From assembly GCF_000730425.1 (NCBI RefSeq), contig NZ_CP008896.1, forward strand, positions 5,828,001 through 5,892,000: 64,000 nucleotides of DNA, written 5' to 3'. Positions 39,582 through 49,000 of the stretch are shown piece after piece. The stretch is from Pseudomonas fluorescens (lineage in GTDB: Bacteria > Pseudomonadota > Gammaproteobacteria > Pseudomonadales > Pseudomonadaceae). The position numbers were made by a program, and so were the translations under genes. Positions within the stretch are counted from its first letter, which is position 1; every line of letters begins with the position of its first letter. Under the pieces are notes generated by a model that was not told where the DNA came from, ran no database searches, and saw only the letters and a program-made list of their open reading frames with translations.

Positions 39582-40970
39582 TCAATGGCCCGCTTCGAGC
39601 ATGTTCTCTGGGCGTACCCACTGGTCGAACTCGGCATCGGTGAGGTAGCCCAGCTCCAACGCCGCTTCGCGCAGTGTCAGCCCTTGGGCATAGGCTTTCT
39701 TGGCAATCTCTGCCGACTTGTCATAACCGATATGCGGGTTCAGCGCCGTCACCAGCATCAGGCCCCGTTCCAGGTGTTGGGCCATTTGCTCGGCATCCGG
39801 CTCAAGGCCGGCGATGCAATGTTCCTGGAAGTTGCGGCAGCCGTCGGCGAGCAGGCGGATCGACTCCAGCAGGTTGTGGATAATCACCGGCTTGTACACG
39901 TTCAACTGCAAATGCCCTTGGCTGGCGGCAATGCCGATGGTCACGTCGTTGCCCAATACCTGGCAGGCCAGCATCGACAGCGCTTCGCACTGGGTCGGGT
40001 TGACCTTGCCGGGCATGATCGAACTGCCCGGCTCATTGGCCGGCAGGCGTACTTCGGCCAACCCTGCACGGGGCCCCGAGCCCAGCAGGCGCAGGTCGTT
40101 GGCGATTTTCATCAGGGCCACGGCCAGGGTTTTCAGGGCGCCGGACAGGGTGGTCAGCGGTTCATGGCCTGACAGCGCAGCGAATTTGTTGGGTGCGGTG
40201 ACGAACGGCAACCCGGACAGCGCGGCGATTTCTGCGGCAATCGCCTCACCAAAGCCATGGGGCGAGTTCAGGCCGGTGCCGACCGCCGTGCCGCCTTGCG
40301 CCAGTTCGTAGACGGCAGGCAGGGCACTGCGAATAGCGCGCTCGGCATAGTCCAGTTGCGCGATAAACGCCGAGACTTCCTGGCCAAAGGTGATGGGCGT
40401 GGCGTCCATCATGTGCGTTCGACCGGTCTTGACCAGCTTTATATGGCGCGCTGACAACTCCGCCAGGCCACCAGAGAGCTCACGCAGCGCCGGCAGCAAC
40501 TGCTCGTGCACTGCCTGCACGGTGGCAATGTTCATGGCGGTGGGGAAGCAGTCGTTGGAACTCTGGGAACGGTTGACGTGATCGTTGGGGTGCACCGGAC
40601 TTTTGCCACCACGGGGCTTGCCTGACAGCTCGTTGGCACGACCGGCGATCACTTCGTTGGCGTTCATGTTGCTCTGGGTGCCACTGCCGGTCTGCCAGAC
40701 CACCAGCGGGAACTGGTCGTCGTGCTGGCCATCAAGGACCTCATCGGCGGCCTGTTCGATCAGGCGGGCGATGTCTGCGGGCAGGTCGCCATTGCGGTCG
40801 TTGACCCGCGCCGCCGCTTTCTTGATCAGGGCCAGGGCGTGCAGGACCGCCAATGGCATGCGTTGCTCGCCGATGGCGAAATTGACCAGAGAGCGCTGGG
40901 TCTGTGCACCCCAGTAGGCGTCATCCGGGACTTGTACTTCGCCCAGGCTGTCGGTTTCGATACGGCTCAT
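39582..40970 (-). CDS. fumC: Fumarate hydratase class II (FumC)
   Basis: 462 residues from the ATG at 40968-40970 with AAGGAG upstream; the open frame to 41048 adds 26 spurious codons. It interconverts fumarate and malate in the TCA cycle and needs no iron-sulfur cluster. Signatures: '[19 protein letters not shown]', '[15 protein letters not shown]' region (here [10 protein letters not shown]), and the class-defining '[19 protein letters not shown]'. The neighbours DUF2059 and bolA on the other strand match the fumC2 locus of P. aeruginosa. A REP palindrome follows its stop. Confidence 0.94.
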   Translation of the reverse strand: MSRIETDSLGEVQVPDDAYWGAQTQRSLVNFAIGEQRMPLAVLHALALIKKAAARVNDRNGDLPADIARLIEQAADEVLDGQHDDQFPLVVWQTGSGTQSNMNANEVIAGRANELSGKPRGGKSPVHPNDHVNRSQSSNDCFPTAMNIATVQAVHEQLLPALRELSGGLAELSARHIKLVKTGRTHMMDATPITFGQEVSAFIAQLDYAERAIRSALPAVYELAQGGTAVGTGLNSPHGFGEAIAAEIAALSGLPFVTAPNKFAALSGHEPLTTLSGALKTLAVALMKIANDLRLLGSGPRAGLAEVRLPANEPGSSIMPGKVNPTQCEALSMLACQVLGNDVTIGIAASQGHLQLNVYKPVIIHNLLESIRLLADGCRNFQEHCIAGLEPDAEQMAQHLERGLMLVTALNPHIGYDKSAEIAKKAYAQGLTLREAALELGYLTDAEFDQWVRPENMLEAGH

Positions 40971-41164
40971 CGCGGTGACTCTCCTTGTAGTCGGTTTGCG
41001 CAGTTTAGGCCCTGGAGCCACGTTTGGGTTCCATAAAAGCCTTTTCATCGGTCCGGCCCCCGCAAAACCAGGCCCTACAAGGCGTGGGGTTGAGTGCCGG
41101 CGATTTTTAGGCGCAGAATGGTCGCCCTTGGGGTCTTACCTCGCCTGCTAGAAAAGGAAACTCG

Positions 41165-41680
41165 ATGACTCGTCTTCGTGCCATCTGTACCGCGGTTGCT
41201 CTGGTATGTGCCAGCGGCCAGGTTCTTGCCGATACCGCCAGCCACAACGCCAGTGCCGAAGCCTTCCTGACCCTGGTTCACGCAGACAAGCTGGGCACCC
41301 CGGTGTACATGCAAGTGCAGCAAATGTTCGCCCAGCGATTCGAACAGACCAAGGCGCCTGCCGCCAAGCAAACCGTGCTGGACACCTACCAGGCCAAGGC
41401 CAACGCCGCCCTGGACCAGGCCATTGGCTGGAACAAGCTCAAGCCGGACATGGTCAAGCTGTACACCAGCAACTTCAGCGAATCCGAGCTCAAGGACCTG
41501 GTTGCGTTCTACCAGTCGCCCCTGGGCAAGAAAGTCCTGGAAAAAATGCCGCAACTGACCCAGCAATCGGCCCAACTGACCCAGGCCAAGCTGGAAAGCG
41601 CAGTACCGGTCGTCAACAAGCTGTTGGAAGACATGACCAACGAGCTGACCCCCAAAGCCGCACCCGCCAAGAAGAAGTAA
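41165..41680 (+). CDS. DUF2059 exported protein
   Basis: 171 residues. Signal peptide 'MTRLRAICTAVALVCASGQVLADTAS' (Ala-rich, cleavage after VLA). The mature part contains the DUF2059 motif 'SESELKDLVAFYQSPLGKKV' and a C-terminal Ala/Lys tail 'APAKKK'. Expected periplasmic. Function unknown. AAAGGAA precedes the ATG. bolA follows after three bases, so the two are cotranscribed. Confidence 0.9.
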   Translation: MTRLRAICTAVALVCASGQVLADTASHNASAEAFLTLVHADKLGTPVYMQVQQMFAQRFEQTKAPAAKQTVLDTYQAKANAALDQAIGWNKLKPDMVKLYTSNFSESELKDLVAFYQSPLGKKVLEKMPQLTQQSAQLTQAKLESAVPVVNKLLEDMTNELTPKAAPAKKK

Positions 41681-41683
41681 GCA

Positions 41684-41983
41684 ATGACCATGCAGCAGCG
41701 TATCGAATCGGCACTTGCCGCCCTGAGCCCGGAACACCTGAGTGTGCTGGACGAAAGCCATATGCACAGCCGTGGATTGCAGACGCACTTCAAGGCCGTG
41801 CTGGTCAGCCAGCAGTTCGACGGGCTCAACCGCGTCAAGCGCCACCAGAAGGTCTACGCCACGTTGGGTGACCTGATGGGCGAGTTCCATGCGCTGGCAC
41901 TGCATACCTACACGCCTGAAGAATGGGCGAAAATCGACGCAGCCCCGGCCTCGCCGACCTGCGCCGGCGGCAGCAAACACTGA
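41684..41983 (+). CDS. bolA: BolA-family protein
   Basis: 99 residues. The BolA fold is evident: 'IESALAALSPEHLSVLDESH', 'FKAVLVSQQFDGLNRVKRHQ' with the helix-turn-helix-like FxGxxxxxRH pattern, and 'VYATLGDLMGEFHALALHTY'. BolA proteins bind monothiol glutaredoxins with iron-sulfur clusters and can act as transcription regulators. It is the second gene of the DUF2059-bolA pair. REP and a terminator follow. Confidence 0.9.
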   Translation: MTMQQRIESALAALSPEHLSVLDESHMHSRGLQTHFKAVLVSQQFDGLNRVKRHQKVYATLGDLMGEFHALALHTYTPEEWAKIDAAPASPTCAGGSKH

Positions 41984-41995
41984 TACTTGCTGTTG

Positions 41996-42085
41996 CATAG
42001 GAGCCGGCTTGCCGGCGATAGCGACGGCTCAGCCACTGATGGTGGCGCCAGGTTGATCGCCATCGCCGGCAAGCCGGCTCCTACA
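41996..42085. repeat. REP inverted pair (GGAGCCGGCTTGCCGGCGATAG type)
   Basis: The arms gcataggagccggcttgccg and cggcaagccggctcctacaa are inverted with a 50-base spacer. Located between bolA and trhO. Confidence 0.92.
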
Positions 42086-42114
42086 ATTTAGGGTGTTGTT
42101 TTGCTAGAATCCGC

Positions 42115-42145
42115 AACGCGCCGCTTAGCCGGCGCGTTTTTTTTT
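42115..42145 (+). terminator. Strong Rho-independent terminator downstream of bolA
   Basis: A 9-bp stem aacgcgccg (42115-42123) pairs with cggcgcgtt (42130-42138) around a 6-nt loop, and is followed by a run of T to 42145. It stands 48 bases upstream of trhO and closes the DUF2059-bolA unit; it could also be a leader attenuator of trhO. Confidence 0.85.
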
Positions 42146-42192
42146 GCATCCGGTTCACCCTTTACGAGGGTAGCCACCTGGAGAGAACACCC

Positions 42193-43134
42193 ATGACACA
42201 ACCCATCGTCGTGGCGGCACTGTATAAGTTCGTCACCCTCGAAGATTACGTCGCCCTGCGCGAGCCCCTGTTGCAGGCCATGGTCGACAACGGTATCAAG
42301 GGCACCTTGCTGATCGCCGAAGAGGGCATCAACGGCACCGTTTCCGGCAGCCGCAAAGGCATTGATGGCCTGATGGCCTGGTTGAAGAACGACCCACGCA
42401 TGGTCGATATCGACCACAAAGAGTCGTACTGCGACGAGCAGCCGTTCTACCGCACCAAGGTCAAGTTGAAAAAAGAGATCGTGACCCTGGGCGTCGAAGG
42501 CGTCGACCCCAACAAGAAAGTCGGTACCTACGTTGATCCACAAGACTGGAACGCCCTGATCAGCGATCCAGAAGTGCTGTTGATCGATACGCGTAACGAC
42601 TATGAAGTGTCCATCGGCACCTTTGAGGGCGCGATCGATCCGAAGACCACGAGTTTTCGCGAATTTCCTGACTATATCAAAGCCAACTTCGACCCGGCCA
42701 AGCACAAGAAGGTCGCCATGTTCTGCACCGGCGGCATCCGTTGTGAAAAAGCGTCGAGCTATATGCTCAGCGAAGGGTTCGATGAGGTGTACCACCTCAA
42801 GGGCGGCATCCTCAAATACCTCGAAGAGGTGCCTCAGGCAGAGACCAAGTGGCAGGGCGACTGCTTTGTTTTCGACAATCGCGTGACCGTGCGTCACGAC
42901 TTGAGCGAAGGTGACTACGATCAATGCCATGCCTGCCGTACACCGGTCAGCGTAGAGGACCGCGCATCCGAGCATTACGTGGCCGGCATCAGTTGCCCGC
43001 ATTGCTGGGATAAGCTGTCGGATAAGACCCGTCGCAGTGCGATTGACCGCCAGAAGCAGATCGAACTGGCCAAGGCCCGCAATATGCCGCACCCGATTGG
43101 CTACAACTACAAGCAATCATCCACCGAGGCTTGA
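42193..43134 (+). CDS. trhO: tRNA uridine(34) hydroxylase TrhO (YceA/rhodanese type)
   Basis: 313 residues, ATG with GGAGAG upstream. It hydroxylates uridine 34 of tRNAs in an oxygen-dependent reaction. The N-terminal alpha/beta domain has '[20 protein letters not shown]'; the central rhodanese-like domain has the catalytic '[18 protein letters not shown]'; a C-terminal Cys-rich tail '[14 protein letters not shown]...SCPHCWDKL' may bind zinc. Full family length. It is followed four bases later by the DsbA-like gene. Confidence 0.92.
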   Translation: MTQPIVVAALYKFVTLEDYVALREPLLQAMVDNGIKGTLLIAEEGINGTVSGSRKGIDGLMAWLKNDPRMVDIDHKESYCDEQPFYRTKVKLKKEIVTLGVEGVDPNKKVGTYVDPQDWNALISDPEVLLIDTRNDYEVSIGTFEGAIDPKTTSFREFPDYIKANFDPAKHKKVAMFCTGGIRCEKASSYMLSEGFDEVYHLKGGILKYLEEVPQAETKWQGDCFVFDNRVTVRHDLSEGDYDQCHACRTPVSVEDRASEHYVAGISCPHCWDKLSDKTRRSAIDRQKQIELAKARNMPHPIGYNYKQSSTEA

Positions 43135-43137
43135 ACC

Positions 43138-43773
43138 ATGTCCGCGCGCCTGCTCTATGTAATGGACCCGATGTGCTCCTGGTGCTGGGGGTTTGCCCCG
43201 GTGGCCAAGGCCTTGGTTGAGCAGGCCCAGGCGGGGGGCGTGGAACTGCACCTGGTGGTCGGCGGCCTGCGCACCGGCAGTGGTGCGGCGCTGGAACCAG
43301 CCACCCGACGCTATATCCTGGAGCATTGGCAGGCGGTGACTGAAGCCACCGGCCAGCCGTTTCGCCTGGAGGGCGCCTTGCCTGATGGCTTTGTGTATGA
43401 CACGGAGCCGGCATGCCGGGCCCTGGTCACCGCGCGGGGCCTGGCGCCGGATTGCGCCTGGACCTTGCTCGGGTTGATCCAGCACGCATTTTATGTCGAG
43501 GGCCGCGATGTGACCCGCGCCAGTGTGCTGGTGGAACTGGCCGAGACCGCCGGGGTGCCGCGCATTGAGTTTGCCGCGGCCTTTGACCGCGCTGAACAAC
43601 ATGCTGCCACGGCCGCCGATTTTACCTGGGTCCAGGACCTGGGCATTGCCGGGTTCCCCACGTTGCTGGCTGAGCGCAATGGTCAGTTGGCGTTGTTGAC
43701 CAACGGCTACCAGCCGCTGTCCGAGCTGGCACCTTTGCTCGGTCGCTGGTTGGAGCGAGCTGGCTGTGCATGA
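43138..43773 (+). CDS. DsbA-family (FrnE-like) thioredoxin-fold protein
   Basis: 211 residues. 'YVMDPMCSWCWGFAPVAKAL' shows the CxxC redox motif CSWC at the start of a thioredoxin fold with a helical insertion, 'LVVGGLRTGSGAALEP' and 'LGIAGFPTLLAERNGQ' (cis-Pro loop). No signal peptide, so it resembles the cytoplasmic FrnE-type oxidoreductases rather than periplasmic DsbA. It starts three bases after trhO and overlaps the ABC transporter gene by eight bases, so all three are likely one operon. Confidence 0.88.
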   Translation: MSARLLYVMDPMCSWCWGFAPVAKALVEQAQAGGVELHLVVGGLRTGSGAALEPATRRYILEHWQAVTEATGQPFRLEGALPDGFVYDTEPACRALVTARGLAPDCAWTLLGLIQHAFYVEGRDVTRASVLVELAETAGVPRIEFAAAFDRAEQHAATAADFTWVQDLGIAGFPTLLAERNGQLALLTNGYQPLSELAPLLGRWLERAGCA

Positions 43774-45571
43774 TCAACCCCCTGCACGTGTTGATCGACT
43801 GACCTGGGCAGAAATCCGTCGCCTGGCCCTGCGCCACAAGAAAGCCCTGTGGATTGCCAATGGTGTCGCTGTTCTGGCGACCCTGTGCAGCGTACCGATT
43901 CCCTTGCTCCTGCCCTTGCTGGTAGACGAAGTGCTGCTGGGCAATGGTGATGCTGCGTTGAAGGTGATGAACCATGCGTTGCCGGCGGCCTGGCAGCAGG
44001 CCGCCGGTTATATCGGTCTGATGCTGCTGATTACTCTGGTACTGCGCTGCGCAGCCCTGGTGTTCAACGTGGTCCAGGCGCGCTTGTTTGCGGGGCTGGC
44101 CAAGGACATTGTCTATCGCATTCGCGTGCGGCTGATCGAACGGCTCAAGCGTATTTCCCTGAGCGAGTACGAAAGCCTGGGCGGCGGCACCGTGACTACG
44201 CACCTGGTCACTGACCTGGACACGGTGGACAAGTTTGTCGGTGAAACCTTGAGTCGGTTCCTGGTGGCCACGCTGACCCTGGTCGGTACTTCCGGGATAC
44301 TGATGTGGATGCACTGGAAACTGGCGCTGTTGATCCTGCTGTTCAACCCGCTGGTGATCTATGCCACGGTGCAGCTGGGCAAGCGGGTCAAGCACCTGAA
44401 GAAGCTGGAAAATGACAGCACCTCACGGTTTACCCAGGCCCTGACGGAAACCCTGGATGCCATCCAGGAAGTGCGCGCTGGCAATCGCCAGGGCTTTTTT
44501 CTCGGGCGTCTGGGGCAGCGTGCCCAGCAAGTGCGCGACTTTGCCATCAACTCCCAATGGAAAAGCGATGCTTCCAGTCGTGCCAGCGGCCTGCTGTTCC
44601 AGTTTGGTATCGATATCTTTCGCGCGGCAGCGATGCTCACGGTGCTGTTTTCCGACCTGTCCATCGGCCAGATGCTCGCGGTGTTCAGCTACCTGTGGTT
44701 CATGATCGGCCCGGTGGAACAGTTGCTGAACCTGCAATACGCCTACTACGCCGCCGGTGGAGCGCTGACGCGCATCAATGAACTGCTGGCCCGCGCCGAC
44801 GAGCCGCAATATACCGGGGGCGAAGATCCGTTTACCGGGCGCGAAACAGTGGGTATCGAGGTGCGGGGCCTGGACTTTGGCTACGGCGAAGACCTGGTGC
44901 TCAACCAACTGAACCTGGCCATTGCTCCCGGCGAGAAAGTGGCGATTGTCGGCGCCAGCGGCGGCGGTAAAAGTACCTTGGTGCAACTGTTGTTGGGGCT
45001 CTACACCCCGCGGGCGGGGACGATCCGCTTCGGTGGCGCGACCCAGCAGGCGATTGGCCTGGAAACCATCCGCGAGAATGTCGCGGTGGTGCTGCAGCAT
45101 CCGGCGCTGTTCAACGACACTGTGCGCGCCAACCTGACCATGGGTCGTGAGCGCAGTGATCAAGCCTGCTGGCAGGCTCTTGAAATTGCCCAGCTGGATG
45201 CTACGGTCAAAGGGTTGCCTGAGGGCCTGGACAGTATTGTCGGGCGCTCGGGGGTGCGTTTGTCCGGTGGCCAGCGCCAACGTCTGGCGATTGCCCGGAT
45301 GGTGTTGGCCGAGCCAAAGGTGGTGATTCTCGACGAGGCCACTTCGGCCCTGGATGCGGCCACCGAATACAACCTGCACCAGGCGCTGGCACGGTTTCTC
45401 AGTGGGCGTACTACACTGATCATTGCTCACCGTTTGTCGGCGGTGAAGCAGGCTGATAGGGTGTTGGTGTTTGACGGCGGGCACATCGCCGAAGATGGCG
45501 ACCACCAGCAACTGATAGCCGATGGCGGCTTGTACGCCAAGCTTTATGGACACTTGCAACAAGTTCGCTGA
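43766..45571 (+). CDS. ABC transporter, fused membrane and ATPase domains
   Basis: 601 residues, a half-transporter that works as a dimer. Six membrane helices in the first 320 residues; the ATPase part shows Walker A 'GASGGGKSTLVQLLLG', signature 'RLSGGQRQRLAIARM', Walker B 'VILDEATSALD' and the H-loop 'LIIAHRLS'. It is of the exporter type (MsbA/lipid and multidrug class). The ATG at 43766 lies inside the preceding gene. Substrate unknown. An RbdA-like signalling gene follows after about 100 bases. Confidence 0.92.
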   Translation: MHDQPPARVDRLTWAEIRRLALRHKKALWIANGVAVLATLCSVPIPLLLPLLVDEVLLGNGDAALKVMNHALPAAWQQAAGYIGLMLLITLVLRCAALVFNVVQARLFAGLAKDIVYRIRVRLIERLKRISLSEYESLGGGTVTTHLVTDLDTVDKFVGETLSRFLVATLTLVGTSGILMWMHWKLALLILLFNPLVIYATVQLGKRVKHLKKLENDSTSRFTQALTETLDAIQEVRAGNRQGFFLGRLGQRAQQVRDFAINSQWKSDASSRASGLLFQFGIDIFRAAAMLTVLFSDLSIGQMLAVFSYLWFMIGPVEQLLNLQYAYYAAGGALTRINELLARADEPQYTGGEDPFTGRETVGIEVRGLDFGYGEDLVLNQLNLAIAPGEKVAIVGASGGGKSTLVQLLLGLYTPRAGTIRFGGATQQAIGLETIRENVAVVLQHPALFNDTVRANLTMGRERSDQACWQALEIAQLDATVKGLPEGLDSIVGRSGVRLSGGQRQRLAIARMVLAEPKVVILDEATSALDAATEYNLHQALARFLSGRTTLIIAHRLSAVKQADRVLVFDGGHIAEDGDHQQLIADGGLYAKLYGHLQQVR

Positions 45572-45667
45572 ATCGATCCCGGCGCTTGGCCCTGAAGGGG
45601 TCGCGTTTGGCTTCGGCTGTGCTGTCAGGAGCAGTTTTTACTCGCCTGTGCTGATGCAAGGGATCTC

Positions 45668-48130
45668 ATGAAGCAGAAGCGAACTCTCGGAACACCCCGG
45701 TTGCTCGGTATTGTCTGGCCCTTTATTGCTGTCGTGCTATTGCAGGCACTGCTGGGCTGCGTCAGTCTTTACGTGCTTTCGGCCGTGCGTGGCTATGTGG
45801 CGGGCGAGAGCCTGTGGTCCAAGGGCCAGAAAGACGCCATCTACTACCTGACCCTGTACGCCGACAACCGCGACCAGGCGACCTTTCTCAAATACCAGAA
45901 CGCCATTGCCGTGCCTCAGGGCGGGCATGAGTTGCGGGTTGCCCTGGATCGCCCCAGCCCTGATCTGGAGGCCGCGCGCCTGGGGATCCTCAAGGGTGGC
46001 AACCACCCTGACGATGTGTCGAGCCTGATTTGGCTGTACCTGAACTTTCGCCATTTCAGCTACCTGGAAAAGGCCATCGAATTGTGGACCGTGGGCGACG
46101 GTTACCTGGTGCAACTCGATGATCTGGCGCAGGAGATGCACCGGGCAATCATCGCCAATCAGGTCAGCAGCGCCGACATCCATGCCTGGAAAGAACGCAT
46201 CATCGCCATCAACGATGGCGTAACACCGGCGGCCAAGGCCTTCAGTGATGCCCTGGGTGAAGGCTCAAGGATGATTCTGCGCCTGCTGGTGACCACTAAC
46301 CTGGCCACCGCCCTGGGCCTGATCGCCCTGGCATTGTTGCGCACGCGCAAGCTACTGGCCCAGCGCCATGCGTTTGCCGATGCCTTGCAGTTGGAGAAGG
46401 AGAGGGCGCAGATCACCCTGGAATCCATCGGTGACGGGGTGATCACCACCGATGTCGACGGGGCTATTGCCTACATGAACCCAGCGGCGGAATCCCTGAC
46501 CCACTGGAACGCCGCCCAGGCCCAGGGCCTGCCGTTGGCCGCGTTGTTCAATCTGCTGGATGAGCATGCCCAGGCCGATGGGTTTACTTTGATCGAGCAC
46601 ATTCTGGGCGGCCAACTCAGCGGTGGCAGCGAGCACTCCAAGCTGATCCAGCGCCTGGATGGCAGCACCGTCTCTGTGACCCTGGTGGGCGCACCGATCC
46701 GCAGTGCCGGCAAGGTCAGCGGTGCAGTGCTGGTACTGCACGACATGACCCAGGAGCGCCAATACATTGCCAATCTGTCCTGGCAGGCAACCCATGATGC
46801 CTTGACCGGGCTGGCCAACCGGCGTGAATTCGAGTATCGCCTGGAGCAGGTGCTGCATGGCGTCGGGCGCCAGCAATCGGGGCGCCATGCCTTGATGTTC
46901 CTTGACCTGGACCAGTTCAAGCTGGTCAACGACACCTGTGGCCATGCGGCGGGCGATGAGTTGTTGCGGCATATCTGCGCCCTGCTGCAATCGGACTTGC
47001 GCGAAGGCGATACCCTGGCCCGCCTGGGGGGGGATGAGTTCGGCATTCTGCTGGAAAACTGCCCGGCGCCGGTGGCCGAAAAAATCGCCGAGAGCTTGCG
47101 ACATACCGTGCAAAACCTGCACTTCGTCTGGAAAGGCCGACCGTTTGTCACCACGGTCAGTATTGGCCTGGTGCATATCTCGCACACCCCGACCACCCTG
47201 GAAACTTCATTGCGTGCCGCAGATATGGCCTGCTACATGGCCAAGGAGAAAGGTCGCAACCGGGTGCAGGTCTATCACGCCGATGACACTGAACTGTCCT
47301 TGCGCTTTGGCGAAATGGCCTGGATCCAACGCCTGCACATGGCTCTGGAAGAGGACCGTTTTTGCCTGTATGCCCAGGAAATTGCCCCCCTGGGCCACAC
47401 GGAGGTGGGTGCCGGGCATATCGAAATTCTGCTGCGCCTGCACGATGAGGCAGGGCGGATCATCTTGCCTGACAGCTTTATCCCGGCCGCCGAACGCTAT
47501 GGCTTGATGACCTCACTGGACCGCTGGGTGGTGGAGAACGTGTTCAAGCTGATCGCCCGTTGCATGGTCGAGCGGCCTGGCCGGCCCATGGCCATGTGTG
47601 CGATCAACCTCTCGGGCATCACCATCGGCGATGACGATTTCCTGCGCTTCCTGCGGGAGAAGTTCAACGCCTATGGCATTCCACCGGGCATGATCTGTTT
47701 TGAAATCACTGAAACCAGCGCCATTTCCAATTTGGGCAGCGCGATTCGTTTTATCAATGAGCTCAAGGCCTTGGGGTGTTGCTTTTCCCTGGACGACTTT
47801 TGTGCCGGAATGTCCTCATTCGCCTACCTTAAACATTTACCTGTAGACTTCCTGAAGATCGATGGAAGTTTCGTAAAGGATATGCTGGACGACCCGATTA
47901 ACCGTGCCATGGTCGAAGTGATCAATCACATCGGCCATGTCATGGGTAAACGCACCATTGCCGAGTTTGTCGAAACGCCACACATCGAGCAGGCATTGCT
48001 TGAGATCGGCGTGGACTACGCTCAGGGCTACCTGATTGAGCGCCCGCAATTGTTTACCTTCGATAGTTTGCAGTGTCGACCTGCGCGCCCACAGCCTCTG
48101 TTATTCAGGGCGCCCGGCACGTTCCGCTGA
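45668..48130 (+). CDS. Membrane PAS-GGDEF-EAL c-di-GMP protein, RbdA-like
   Basis: 820 residues. Two membrane segments (about 13-37 and 203-222) enclose a periplasmic domain of about 165 residues; then a PAS domain (about 250-360, 'ERAQITLESIGDGVITTDVD'), GGDEF (about 375-540, 'RLGGDEFGILL') and EAL (about 555-800). The I-site 'REGD' is five residues before GGDEF. The EAL box reads 'IEILLRL' (E kept), and 'SLDDFCAGMSSFAYLKHLP' is the later conserved loop with the two metal Asp. The organisation and genomic position fit RbdA of P. aeruginosa (biofilm dispersal). Both activities look possible. Confidence 0.9.
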   Translation: MKQKRTLGTPRLLGIVWPFIAVVLLQALLGCVSLYVLSAVRGYVAGESLWSKGQKDAIYYLTLYADNRDQATFLKYQNAIAVPQGGHELRVALDRPSPDLEAARLGILKGGNHPDDVSSLIWLYLNFRHFSYLEKAIELWTVGDGYLVQLDDLAQEMHRAIIANQVSSADIHAWKERIIAINDGVTPAAKAFSDALGEGSRMILRLLVTTNLATALGLIALALLRTRKLLAQRHAFADALQLEKERAQITLESIGDGVITTDVDGAIAYMNPAAESLTHWNAAQAQGLPLAALFNLLDEHAQADGFTLIEHILGGQLSGGSEHSKLIQRLDGSTVSVTLVGAPIRSAGKVSGAVLVLHDMTQERQYIANLSWQATHDALTGLANRREFEYRLEQVLHGVGRQQSGRHALMFLDLDQFKLVNDTCGHAAGDELLRHICALLQSDLREGDTLARLGGDEFGILLENCPAPVAEKIAESLRHTVQNLHFVWKGRPFVTTVSIGLVHISHTPTTLETSLRAADMACYMAKEKGRNRVQVYHADDTELSLRFGEMAWIQRLHMALEEDRFCLYAQEIAPLGHTEVGAGHIEILLRLHDEAGRIILPDSFIPAAERYGLMTSLDRWVVENVFKLIARCMVERPGRPMAMCAINLSGITIGDDDFLRFLREKFNAYGIPPGMICFEITETSAISNLGSAIRFINELKALGCCFSLDDFCAGMSSFAYLKHLPVDFLKIDGSFVKDMLDDPINRAMVEVINHIGHVMGKRTIAEFVETPHIEQALLEIGVDYAQGYLIERPQLFTFDSLQCRPARPQPLLFRAPGTFR

Positions 48131-48176
48131 AACAACTGCTGGTCTGTACACATCACAAATCAAAAGGAGCCCGACA

Positions 48177-48968
48177 GTGATCGACACATTCAGCAGAACC
48201 GGCCCGCTTATGGAAGCCTCAAGTTACCCCGCCTGGGCTCAGCAATTGATCCAGGACTGTAGCGAGAGCAAGCGCCGGGTTGTCGAACACGAACTGTACC
48301 AGCGCATGCGCGATAACAAGCTCAGTGCCAAAACCATGCGCCATTACCTGATTGGTGGCTGGCCGGTGGTTGAACAGTTCGCGTTGTACATGGCACAAAA
48401 CCTGACCAAGACCAAGTTTGCCCGTCATCCTGGCGAGGATATGGCGCGACGTTGGTTGATGCGCAATATTCGCGTGGAACTCAACCATGCCGATTATTGG
48501 GTGCATTGGGCACGTGCCCATGGCGTGAGCCTGGAAGAACTGCAGGCGCAGAACGTACCGCCAGAGCTGCATGCACTGAGCCATTGGTGCTGGCACACCA
48601 GCTCGGCCGATTCGTTGATCGTTGCCATTGCCGCCACCAACTACGCCATCGAGGGGGCCACTGGGGAGTGGTCTGCGCTGGTGTGCTCGACGGGCGTCTA
48701 TGCCGCAGCTTTCCCGGAGGACGATCGCAAGCGCGCCATGAAGTGGCTGAAGATGCATGCCCAGTACGACGACGCGCACCCGTGGGAAGCGTTGGAGATC
48801 ATCTGCACCCTGGCGGGGATGAACCCGAGCAAGGCGTTGCAAGTGGAGTTGCGTCAGGCCGTGTGCAAGAGCTACGACTACATGTACCTGTTCCTGGAGC
48901 GCTGCATGCAGTTGGAGAAAGCCCCGGTGGCCCGTGAGCGCCAGGTGCTGGCGGCCAGCGAAGCCTGA
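48177..48968 (+). CDS. TenA-like / heme-oxygenase-fold protein (possible diiron redox enzyme)
   Basis: 263 residues from a GTG at 48177 with AGGAG nine bases upstream; an ATG at 48210 is in frame but has no such site. All-helical fold of the TenA/PqqC/heme-oxygenase-like type. Acidic and His residues in 'MRNIRVELNHADYWVHW', 'AIEGATGEWSAL' and 'MHAQYDDAHPWEAL' could form a diiron site. The function is unknown: TenA thiaminase activity needs an active-site Cys that I cannot place. It sits after the RbdA-like gene, as in P. aeruginosa, and converges on a diguanylate cyclase. Confidence 0.75.
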   Translation: MIDTFSRTGPLMEASSYPAWAQQLIQDCSESKRRVVEHELYQRMRDNKLSAKTMRHYLIGGWPVVEQFALYMAQNLTKTKFARHPGEDMARRWLMRNIRVELNHADYWVHWARAHGVSLEELQAQNVPPELHALSHWCWHTSSADSLIVAIAATNYAIEGATGEWSALVCSTGVYAAAFPEDDRKRAMKWLKMHAQYDDAHPWEALEIICTLAGMNPSKALQVELRQAVCKSYDYMYLFLERCMQLEKAPVARERQVLAASEA

Positions 48969-48977
48969 CCCAGGCAG

Positions 48978-49000
48978 GGTGGGGTAGTGTTTACCCCGCC
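48978..49000. terminator. Hairpin between convergent genes
   Basis: ggtggggta/taccccgcc forms a 9-bp stem with one mismatch around gtgtt, overlapping the diguanylate cyclase stop. No long T run, so a moderate terminator at best. Confidence 0.4.
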
